37,304 bases of DNA from Catenaria anguillulae PL171 (lineage: Eukaryota; Blastocladiomycota; Blastocladiomycetes; Blastocladiales; Catenariaceae). Below the pieces are notes generated by a model. The model worked only from the letters and a program-made list of their open reading frames with translations. It did not search any database and was not told the DNA's origin. Numbering within the stretch: position 1 is the first letter of the stretch; each line of letters starts with the position of its first letter. The stretch spans positions 1 through 37,304 of the forward strand of contig MCFL01000228.1 in NCBI GenBank assembly GCA_002102555.1, read 5' to 3'. Below are positions 29,467-37,304 of this stretch, in pieces. The translations under genes and the position numbers were made by a program.

Positions 29467-31259
29467 TCACCCCAACATGTCCTCCTCGACTGCAAACCCC
29501 AAACAAAACCGGTTCTTGTCCATCAACACGACCCGTTTCCAGTCCTTGCTCCATTGGAACCCGCACACATTGAACTCGCCCAGCGGCACCGAGATGCTTT
29601 CTGCCACACCCGTCGGCTCGTCGCCAATTTCGTCGTCTTCGTCATTGAAAAGCGCCACTTGATCGGGCCGGTCAAAGTCGCGGATCGTGTACCCGCCGTC
29701 CCAATAGTACAGGCACGGCGAGCCCGTGCACACTATGAGGCGGTGTCGCTTGGTTTCGTGGTGCATCCAGTCCATGGATTTGATTGGGTCGGCCAGTTGG
29801 ATGATGGTGAGCAGGCGAAGGAGTTTGAGCGAGTAAATGTACACGAGGGTTGGTGTGTTTTCTGATGCTCATCGAAACTGTCAATCGGCGGAGTTCGGAA
29901 ATCATGAAATGTTGTGAGGCGAAATGCAGCACGCACCGTTTTTCAATGCGACATACCGCCCGTCGCCCGACCACCGGATCATGCTCACACCCACCTTTTT
30001 CGCAGACTTGTCTGCATCCACCTTGACGTACGGGAATGATAGCGAGATGTTGGACTGGCCCGGCGCAGGCGGCAGAATCACCTCGACTACAGCAAGCTTC
30101 CGCAGAGAGATGAGTCACAAGCCCAAGAACTTCTCACACCTGGAGGCAACATGATTCTTACATCGCACCCTGGGCCTTGTCAAACTTGCCGCCAACGGCC
30201 ACTGCGGCGCGCTCGTCTCGGCCGATGTGGGCGCAGGCAAAAGACACCCGGGCTCTCGAAACACGACAGTTTTCGATTTGGGCGTCAGCGTCAGCGAGCT
30301 GACATGTGCCCATTCGGCGATTGCGTTGAAAGTGTAATGGTTGAGAAGGTGGCATTTTTGGTCGTAGCCGCCAACAGCAACAAGTTGGGACGTGGGCGAC
30401 CAGACAGCGTTGCGGACGCCTAGGCCGTATTGGTAGGGGGCGTATGTGTGCATGAGGTTGCCTTCTGGCGAGTAGATGAGGACCTTAAACTGGTAGTTGG
30501 GTGTGGGTAAATTGGGGGCAGGTTTTGCTGATCAGTTGGCGAGCGGTTGAAAAAAAAAAAGATGCAGATACAGGTACCGTACGTCAAGCAACGAGTCCCA
30601 GACAACAAGATGCCGGCCGTCGGGCGACCATGCAAGGTTATCGGCGTCGTTTGTGTCGATTGAGAACCTCTACCGGCAAAACACATAAGCAACGTTAGAG
30701 CATCCCAGCCCCGCCGTCCCGCAGCTGGAAGCAAATGTACCTTGACCATCTCCCATCCAGCGGCATCGTATACACAGACAAAGTCCTTGCAATCGACCCG
30801 ATCCAGCACGGCCAAGTACCGGTTATCCTTGCGCCACGAATACCCGCGATCCGCATACTTTGGCTGTTGAATGCCAACAATGGACCCATCCAACAAATTC
30901 CACACGGTAATGCGCAACCCGTACGCTGACCAGGACAGAATGGACCGAGCCGAATACGGATCCCACATGACCCTTGTGCACCCCGTGATGCCTTCGTCGA
31001 TCTTTGCCACGGGATCCGTGCCGTCAATCTCCCAGACCTGGATGGCGCCCAGTTCGTATGATGCACACAGCAAGTACTTGCCGTCGGGCGAGAACTCGAT
31101 GGCCGAGATGGCGTCGACCGCAGTCAGTACCGTCACAATGTGCAGGGTTTCGGCGTCGCGCACGACCAGTTTATGGCCGACAACATTGGCGACATGGGCG
31201 CCGTCGGGGCTGAAACGGCACAGATTGTTGGATTGCTTGAATACGTCCGAAAAGTCCAT
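29467..31259 (-). CDS. WRAP73: WRAP73/WDR8 homologue, centrosomal WD40 protein
   Basis: Five exons (31259-30741, 30669-30583, 30489-30162, 30086-29937, 29861-29467) join in phase to 492 aa, close to the animal protein. It begins MDFSDVFKQSNNLCRFSPDG as WDR8 does (M-N-F-S-E-V-F-K) and continues VVRDAETLHIVTVLTAVDAI, VQVWEIDG-like IQVWEIDGTDPVAKIDEG, LRITVWNLLDGSIV, DCKDFVCVYDAAGWEMVKRF, LAWSPDGRHLVVWDSLLDFK, YAPYQYGLGVRNAVWSPTSQ, ALKNENTPTLVYIYSLKLLR and, near the end, FQWSKDWKRVVLMDKNRFCL. WDR8 works with SSX2IP at centrosomes, spindle poles and centriolar satellites, and helps ciliary vesicle docking; the fission-yeast relative acts at the spindle pole body. Introns are 71-93 nt; intron 2 has a T10 tract. 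Divergent from the membrane protein gene. Confidence 0.92.
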
Positions 31260-31862
31260 TGCGAAAAGTATTGATTACGGAGCGAATTACATGGCCCCTT
31301 TGGCTTGCTGGGCGCTGGCAGACGTCGTCCTTCAGGTCTGATCGCCGCTGGCCGCCAGTCGACACAGCGATCATTCATGAGCATGAGACGAGAATGCAAG
31401 GCCTTGACGATCTAGACGGCAATCAATGGAGTTGCCGGCGCCTCCACTGCCTCCAGATAGCGGTTTGGAGGCCTTAAATTGACTGGTACTGCTACAGTAA
31501 CGAACGGACTGCCGACACCAGGGCGCCGGCCGCTCGTCAACACCCAATGAAGGAATGAATGTTGCACAATGACCCATGGGTTGACTCATGGGCCATACTG
31601 AGAGCCGAGGAATGCAGCTGGGCTCAAGGCACTCCCCGGAAGATGCTCAATGCTTGTGCAGGATTGAAGCACCAGTGAAGATATGTGCCTCGTTACGATC
31701 CAGTCCGCATCCTTACGTCCCCATGGCAAATCTCGGGTCAACCTCTTGTGTATCCAGCTCGCCGCGTCCATTGACATTTTGTTCGCACCACCACCGTTAT
31801 CACCTTGAGTTCTGCCTTTCCTTCCACAATACGAGCAACCTTTGTACATAGGACAAACATAC
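31260..31862. promoter_or_regulatory. Divergent region between WRAP73 and the membrane-protein gene
   Basis: The 603 bp between start codons have no gene. Noted: two nearby CATGGGTTGACTCATGGGCC-like half-repeats around 31574-31592, and a pyrimidine-rich stretch (TTCTGCCTTTCCTTCCAC near 31811) before the right-hand start. Confidence 0.4.
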
Positions 31863-33318
31863 ATGTCAGTAGAAGAAATCCCTAAAACCATGGACCGCCG
31901 CGCTGCTCAGCAAAACTCGGGTTCGGCCCCACCTGCCCAGTCCACAGGCGCGCCACCACGAGCATCGTCAACCGCGGCACCGTCACCACCACCGCCACAA
32001 AGTTCCTCATCCGTTGTCAGACCCTCGACTGGATCTGCATCATCTGCACTTCCAGCCACTACAAGTGCCCCTGCTAGTACCTCGGGCTCATCGGTTGCGC
32101 TCCCCATCTCGTCTACAAGCGTTGCTTCTCAGCAATCAACTACTGCTCCTGGTATGACGTGACTGACAAAGCGCTGCACACCAGTGCACAGCCAATGCAA
32201 AGCTAACCGTGTGATACACGAACTTGATAGGCTCGTCGGTCCCTGTCAGCGGCTCCTCCACCATCAACCGCGGTACCGTCCCACGTGGCCCATCCGATGT
32301 GCCCTCGACGAGTGGGACAGCAACAATCAACAGCACCGATGACAATCCATGGACCGACACGGTGGTCGCAATTACCTGGGGAAGCATTGGTGGTGTCATT
32401 TTACTTGTCATTGGCATTTTGATTTGGCGCAACAAGCGGCGACACGACAAAGAGGACCCTATCGCCGAGCCCGAAACGTATCACCCGCCCGTCCTCCGCC
32501 ACCCGCCAAGGCCCGCCGTCCCTTCAGGACAATACGCACTCAGTGCAGCTCAGCTGGAGCAGATTCAAGCGCAAGATGACATGCGCCAGGAACAGGAAGC
32601 AGCGATGGGATTCCAGGTCCCAGTTGGGCAACCTGGATCGCGTTTCTCAATCATAAGTCCAAACGGCTCAACGCTCGCGGCCCCGCCGACTCTCATGTTT
32701 GTATCTCGTCCACAAAACTCGGACTCTATTCCTACAATTGGATCGGGGCCTCACCCAATGCTCCACCGCATGGCGTCCGCACCCGTCATGATTCGGCCCA
32801 TTTCGTTTGTCGGATCAGCTACGCCCACAAACGGAACGCCAAATACCATTCACGGCGCAATTTCGCCCGCATCCGGCGTGTCCGCCGACTCGTCGCCATA
32901 TCTTCAGTCGTCGAGCGGCGCCCACCCGGTTCCAGTGTACATGATTCCCGTTTCATCGGCGGCACAGATGGACCCAAGCTTTGCGTATGCGACCATGAAT
33001 CATGCACCAAATTGGGCAGGTGGAGGCATTCAATACGCGCCAACCCTTCCGCTCAACGCCGGGAAGCCTCAGGATCACGCGAATCAGCACGACTGCGGCG
33101 AGGCAGGACTTGGCATCAACACGAGCACGTCAGAGCCAATTACCGAGGAAATTGACAAGGCGCAAGCAGCACTGATTCCAGAAGCAGACAATGTTCAACG
33201 GAGGCCAAGTGCAGAGAATGTACGGCACCGCCAGATTGGTGGCTCGCCACAATCGGCAACGTTTGCAGAGGGATACTTGCCCCACAGTTCCTCAACCTTT
33301 TCTCTGACTGAAGACTGA
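31863..33318 (+). CDS. Single-pass membrane protein with Ser/Thr/Pro-rich ectodomain
   Basis: Exons 31863-32151 and 32231-33318 join in phase (79-nt intron) to 458 aa. Residues 1-140 are Ser/Thr/Pro-rich, as in O-mannosylated fungal surface sensors. A transmembrane segment spans about 141-162 (VVAITWGSIGGVILLVIGIL) and is followed at once by the stop-transfer cluster RNKRRHDK. The ~290-residue tail is likely cytosolic, with PAVPSGQYALSAAQLEQIQA, many Ser/Thr-Pro sites and an end HSSSTFSLTED. The layout recalls Mid2/Wsc-type cell-wall sensors, but there is no cysteine-rich WSC domain and no obvious N-terminal signal peptide, so the topology is inferred from the charge pattern. A second ATG at 31890 (AACCATGG) is in a better context and may be the true start. 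Function unknown. Confidence 0.75.
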
Positions 33319-33525
33319 GGACGGTGGAAAAGGGTGGCGTTTGGTTTGGAGCCGGATCCTTGATTTGATTTCTGCGCTGTGATGTTGGATAGAATCTGTT
33401 GATGTACCAAGGCTGAAAACTTGCTTGCGTTCCCTTTGCTTCACTGGGTGAGAGATTCGACGTATAGCGGAAATCACAGTTTGTACATTTGTGAAAAAAA
33501 AAAAGAAAGGTTATGTCTGAGCCAC

Positions 33526-33531
33526 AATAAA
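33526..33531 (+). terminator. Candidate poly(A) signal AATAAA for the membrane-protein gene
   Basis: AATAAA about 208 nt after the stop at 33318, just before the end of the convergent RIB43A gene. Confidence 0.45.
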
Positions 33532-33608
33532 GCAAGTAAACGGGAAAAAACGGCAGCGGCACTCTGACAAGCGATCCCCACTCATGTCCTGATCGGACCT
33601 CACACGGC

Positions 33609-35049
33609 TCACCGACTGGTCGTGTTGAACTGCATAAAGTAGCCCTCGGTCGGCGGATTCGTGTACACGACCTTGTCCATGTACGCCTTGCGCTGCTTGA
33701 ACTCGTTGGCCAGCATTTGGTTTTGCGCCAGCATTTGCCTCTCGCGCTCGCGCTCGGCACGGTGCTTTTCGCGCTCCATCAAGACGGTTGCCCGAGACAC
33801 CCAGAAATCGTGCTTTGCCCACGCTTGCTCGTCGCGCTTTTGCTGCTCGGACCGTTGCCGGGCTTCTTCGATTTGACGGTCGCGGGTTGCTTGGATTTCG
33901 GCAATTTGCTCCGGGGTCATGCCCTTGAATGCGTCAATGCGAAGGCTGTATTCCATGGCAACAGTCTCGTGATGTGTCAGACAATTGAATGAACGATTTT
34001 GAGGATAAACAGGATGGGAACGCACTGGTGCGGGCCAGGCTGGGGCGGAGCTGGGCGCTCGGTCAAAAAGTCGCCAGTGACATTGAGTTGGATCTCTTCG
34101 AGGTTCTTTTCCGTTTCCTTTTCACGGTGCTCGGCATCCTTGAGCTTCTTTTCCATGGCCTACACAGCATTGATCGAATCATTGATGTGAATCCGCGAAC
34201 AACAGTGAGGAAGGTCCAAAGAACGACAGTACCAGCTTGAGATTGAACATGGCATCCTCCATGGCCACTTGCTTCCTCTGCAGCCGCTCGGCCTCCATCA
34301 TCACCTGAATCCGCTGATTGTTCTCCATCACTTCCCTCTCTCTTCTCCAGTCCTCCTCCTCCTTCCGCTTCTTGTCTGCGTCATTCTCGCGCATCTTTTG
34401 CCACGACCACACCTGCATCTGGTCCTTTTGCGCCTTGATCCGAAGCTGCTGCTCCAAGTCCTCACCCTCAAACTTTTGCATGCCCGACACAGTATTGCGC
34501 GTGTCTGCGTCCGAGGTGCGTGCGGGGCGGTCGTTCTTGAGGTGCATGGGATCGTACAAGTCAAAGTCGCGGCGCATGTGCGGCTGTTGGTGGTCTTGAC
34601 GGAATGCATCCATGTCCTTGTGAACGGCACGACGCGAAGCGGCCACCTTGGCGTCGAGCATTTGAAGGAGGTCATTGGTTTCGAGCGCCACTTGGTCTGC
34701 ACAACCACATCACTTGTGGGTATGAATCGATAGATCAAATGGCGGATGATTCTATCGGAAATGACACGTACCAGCAGTAGCATTGCGCTCGTCTTCAATG
34801 GACTTGAGCTCGTTCTTGATGCGAATCTGTTCTTCGAGTCCTTGGACGTCAATCTACGTGAAACAGTCGATTGCGGGGCATTCAGTCATGTTGGTTCTTC
34901 AAGTTTTGAGACTCATGAAGCGGATTTCATACACCCATCACGCGGACTTTGGGATCAAAGATGCGCTTCATGCGTTCTTGATCCAAGCGGCGTCGGCGCT
35001 GGACAGCCTGGAACTGGGCCAAGTCCACGGGATGGTCGAGTTTGTACAT
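33609..35049 (-). CDS. RIBC2: RIB43A, ciliary doublet-microtubule inner protein
   Basis: RIB43A proteins lie inside axonemal doublet microtubules along the protofilament ribbon. Five exons (35049-34933, 34853-34772, 34696-34233, 34159-34026, 33945-33609) join in phase to 377 aa, the normal family length. Diagnostic blocks appear in order: MYKLDHPVDLAQFQAVQRRR, RIFDPKVRVMGIDVQGLEEQ, MRRDFDLYDPMHLKNDRPAR, DTRNTVSGMQKFEGEDLEQQ, KNLEEIQLNVTGDFLTERPA, GPHHLRIDAFKGMTPEQIAE and the C-terminal YTNPPTEGYFMQFNTTSR, nearly identical to the end of animal RIBC2. Most of the chain is charged coiled coil (RQRSEQQKRDEQAWAK, REKHRAERERERQMLAQ). Introns are 73-80 nt. It is head-to-tail with DRC4, another axonemal gene. 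RIBC1 and RIBC2 are animal paralogues; this fungal copy probably predates that split, so the symbol is approximate. Confidence 0.96.
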
Positions 35050-35328
35050 GGTGCTGGGAGCGATGGCACAAGACTCGATGGCAAGGGGTGGAATGCTTCT
35101 AGTTTATTGTTGCATAGAGTGACCTGTCGGACATGTACATAAATTGACCTGGCGTACTCTCGGAATTTCGCAATGGATGGGGAGAGGGCTGCGAACAGAC
35201 GCGACCATGCCAGATCCTTCGTCATCACACAACAGTTGCGTCATAGTCAACAAAAAACGCCGTCATCTGGCGAGTGTATCAATGTATTCATTCAACAAAT
35301 GTATGGATAAGACATGGAAAAATGAAGA
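35050..35328 (-). promoter_or_regulatory. Gap between DRC4 stop and RIB43A start
   Basis: These 279 bp hold the DRC4 3' flank and the RIB43A promoter. CTCTATGCAACAATAAAC on the minus strand near 35100 gives an AATAAA, but it lies within ~55 bp of the RIB43A ATG and is not a convincing DRC4 signal. Confidence 0.35.
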
Positions 35329-35500
35329 CTACTTCAGCGAAACGACAGGCAAAATGGTGGCATTTGTGACGAGCGGCTTCAGAGTCAAGTCATCAATAGG
35401 GATTCCATTTTCGACCATCTTGGCTTGGAATGTGCGAATGAGATCGTTGTGTGCCTGCAAGGAAATGAATTCTCAAAAAGGTCAACACCATGCACCTGCG

Positions 35501-35535
<35 letters not shown>

Positions 35536-37144
35536 GGAATGTCCAGCGAAAACAACATACTTTGGTCACACGTGCCAAATCCAGCTGAAGTTCGCGAATC
35601 TGCAAATTCTTTGCATCAATAATCTCATCCAACTTCTTGGAAATACTGGCCGCCGTCGCTGGATCCACATGACTCTGTGCCAAGAGCTCGTGCAACTGAA
35701 TGTCCTTCTTTTCCAAACTGGTCCGCAACGCCTCCAACTTCTTTTCCAACATGAGGTTTTTGAACCCAGTCTTTTGCTGCACCTCGACAACGCGCGACAA
35801 GAACTGATTGTACAAATCGTCGCGTTCCTTTTGGACCTGCGCAAACCGCTGCTGCAGCACCTCATGCTCCCACTGCAGTGACTTGTGCGACTCCTCGAGC
35901 ACCTTGAGCCTGGCTTTTGAGTTTTGAAGCGACATCTTGTCCTTTTGGTAGTTGCCCAGCTGCTTTCTCAGCGACTCGCCGTCGGCCAATGCTTGCTGAA
36001 GAGGCTCGGACAGGCGCTTGTTTTCGGCCACGATATCGGCCATGAGCTTTTCGTTGCGTTCCTCCTTCTTCTTCATCTCCTCGACCTGTTCCTTGAGCGA
36101 GTTGATGAGCGCCAGGTTGTTGAGCGTGATGTCGTTGTAGTAATTTTTGATTTCGGAAAAGGCCTTTTCGTGGTTCTTCATGAGGGCATTGATTTGACCA
36201 TTCTTGCGCTCCTCGATTTCGTGGATTTCGTTCTTGCGGCGCAGCTCGAGGTCGTCGCGAATCGACTTCATCTTCTTGTCGTATTTTGTTTGGAGTTCCT
36301 TTGCCCGGCGCTCAAAGTCGACGCGGAGGGCGTTGATTTCGGCATCGTGCTTGGACTTGAGGTTGCGCACAACGTCTTCATGCGAGAGCTCGAGTTCCTT
36401 GAGTTCGAGTTTGAGGGCACGTTTGTCCTTGCGCAGCACGGATTGTTGCTCGTCGTGCTCGGTGCCGGTTTGTGTGAGGGATTTAGTGTGCGAGGTTTGC
36501 AAGTGTGCGACGTTGTTTTGGTATTCGTAGAGGAGATGCTTGACTTTTTGTTTGTAGACCTATTCCCCATCCATCCGTCAATAGGTTGTTAGTGCGAGAA
36601 GATTGTGAGGAGAAAGGCAGGCTCGATGTATACCTTGATTTCGACTTGATGCTTCTCTTCTTGCTCTTCCAGCTCGCGATCCTTGTTGAGCAACATGGCC
36701 TTGTTTTCCCCGAGCTCATGCTTTGTGATTTCCCACAGTGACATGATCTTGTCCTGTTGTCACACCAAGCAATCGGCATCGGCATTGTCCGTCCACCGTC
36801 AGTCACAAGACAATCCGTTTCATTCAACCCAGATGTTGCGACAAAACGTGCCCGCTCCAGCTGAAAGTAGTTGCGCTCCTCACGCTCCGTCGCCAGTTCT
36901 GCCTGCACCTTCTTGACCTCTTCCAACAGTTGCTCACGGGTCATGGTGTCGAGCGTTGGCGGGCCGCCATCACCGCCCTGCTTGGACGAAGCAGACCCGG
37001 TTTTCCTTGCGGATCCCGACTTTTTGCCGGCCGCCGACGACTTTCGTGATGACTAGAATAAATTTTACATTTGTCGGCATGATGAGTCCACCGTGACATC
37101 GTTTTCTGGCTTCAGCCTTGGTTGAAGTGGTCACGACAAACCAT
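35329..37144 (-). CDS. GAS8: DRC4/GAS8, nexin-dynein regulatory complex subunit
   Basis: DRC4 forms the core scaffold of the nexin-dynein regulatory complex linking axonemal doublets. Exons 37052-36843, 36753-36634, 36559-35561 and 35454-35329, preceded by an ATG at 37144-37142, give 485 aa (animal GAS8 ~478). Blocks match the family: [160 protein letters not shown] and [20 protein letters not shown]. It is nearly all coiled coil after a basic N-terminus. The proposed first intron (37053-37141, GTTTGT...CTAG) falls immediately after the ATG, giving [18 protein letters not shown]; if wrong, translation could start at the ATG at 36944. The exon 2/3 join (LERARF-DKI) uses a weak donor, GTCGCA. 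The last intron carries T34. Confidence 0.95.
35501..35534 (-). repeat. T34 homopolymer inside the last DRC4 intron
   Basis: Thirty-four consecutive A on the + strand make a U34 tract in the 106-nt intron at 35455-35560. It is followed directly by CGCAG|GTGCAT, a possible cryptic acceptor abutting a donor-like sequence. The true length may vary between cells or be uncertain in the assembly. Confidence 0.85.
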
Positions 37145-37304
37145 TTGCAGACTGGGCTGGAATGGTGCGACAGGGCTCTTGCTTCGGTCTTCAAGGACTA
37201 TTGCATCAAGTTCGATACCATGGATTCAACTCCATTCAAGGAGCCAGAGGACTCGGTTTGAAATGGCACGGTTGGGATATGAGAGCAACAGGCAATAAAC
37301 GCGT
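37145..37304 (-). promoter_or_regulatory. DRC4 upstream region to window edge
   Basis: The last 160 bp precede the proposed DRC4 ATG. No convincing coding exon or TATA element was seen; the right edge cuts the region. Confidence 0.3.

Noticed and set aside
35924-36592. Long plus-strand frame (222 aa) opposite DRC4, rich in Leu/Val/Phe
   Set aside because: It is the antisense shadow of a Glu/Lys-rich coiled-coil gene; the minus strand has strong GAS8 homology with consistent splicing.
1-37304. Mobile elements, tRNA/rRNA genes, CRISPR arrays
   Set aside because: No transposase, reverse transcriptase, terminal repeats, tRNA-like cloverleaf or regularly spaced repeats were seen on either strand.

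Overview
The window looks like nuclear DNA of a zoosporic (flagellated) fungus, most likely a chytrid. Genes are close together, most are split by short GT-AG introns (mostly 57-135 nt), and there are no bacterial-style operons. Fungal-type housekeeping genes (Sec24, Seh1, a CAMKL kinase, a P450, PUF60) lie beside genes tied to motile cilia and basal bodies (DZIP1/Iguana, RIB43A, DRC4/GAS8, WRAP73), which Dikarya have largely lost. I see no transposon, virus-derived element, tRNA, rRNA or CRISPR array.

Layout, left to right: the last codons of a + gene (3-74); PUF60-like splicing factor (-); CAMKL Ser/Thr kinase (+); cytochrome P450 (+); DZIP1 homologue (-); organelle-type nucleoside diphosphate kinase (+); two NADAR-domain paralogues (-, -); Sec24 of the COPII coat (+); Seh1 nucleoporin (-); two low-complexity proteins of unknown role (+, +); an ARF/ARL-like small GTPase (-); WRAP73/WDR8 (-); a single-pass membrane protein (+); RIB43A (-); DRC4/GAS8 (-). 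That is 16 apparently complete genes and one fragment. Many neighbours are divergent pairs sharing roughly 400-800 bp of upstream DNA (PUF60/kinase, DZIP1/NDK, NADAR-2/Sec24, Seh1/23.6-kb gene, WRAP73/membrane protein), and several pairs converge on short shared 3' flanks.

Functional threads: four genes (DZIP1, WRAP73, RIB43A, DRC4), perhaps five with the ARL-like GTPase, belong to basal body, centriole or axoneme biology. All are on the minus strand, and four lie within the last 9 kb. Sec24 and Seh1 belong to the COPII and nuclear-pore/SEACIT coat systems. The NADAR pair is the most unusual biochemical content.

Exon joins were worked out by hand from reading frame, splice motifs and remembered family conservation. 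No alignment or database search was run. The least certain models are the middle of the ARL-like gene, the NDK APGT region, and the extreme ends of Sec24 and DRC4.
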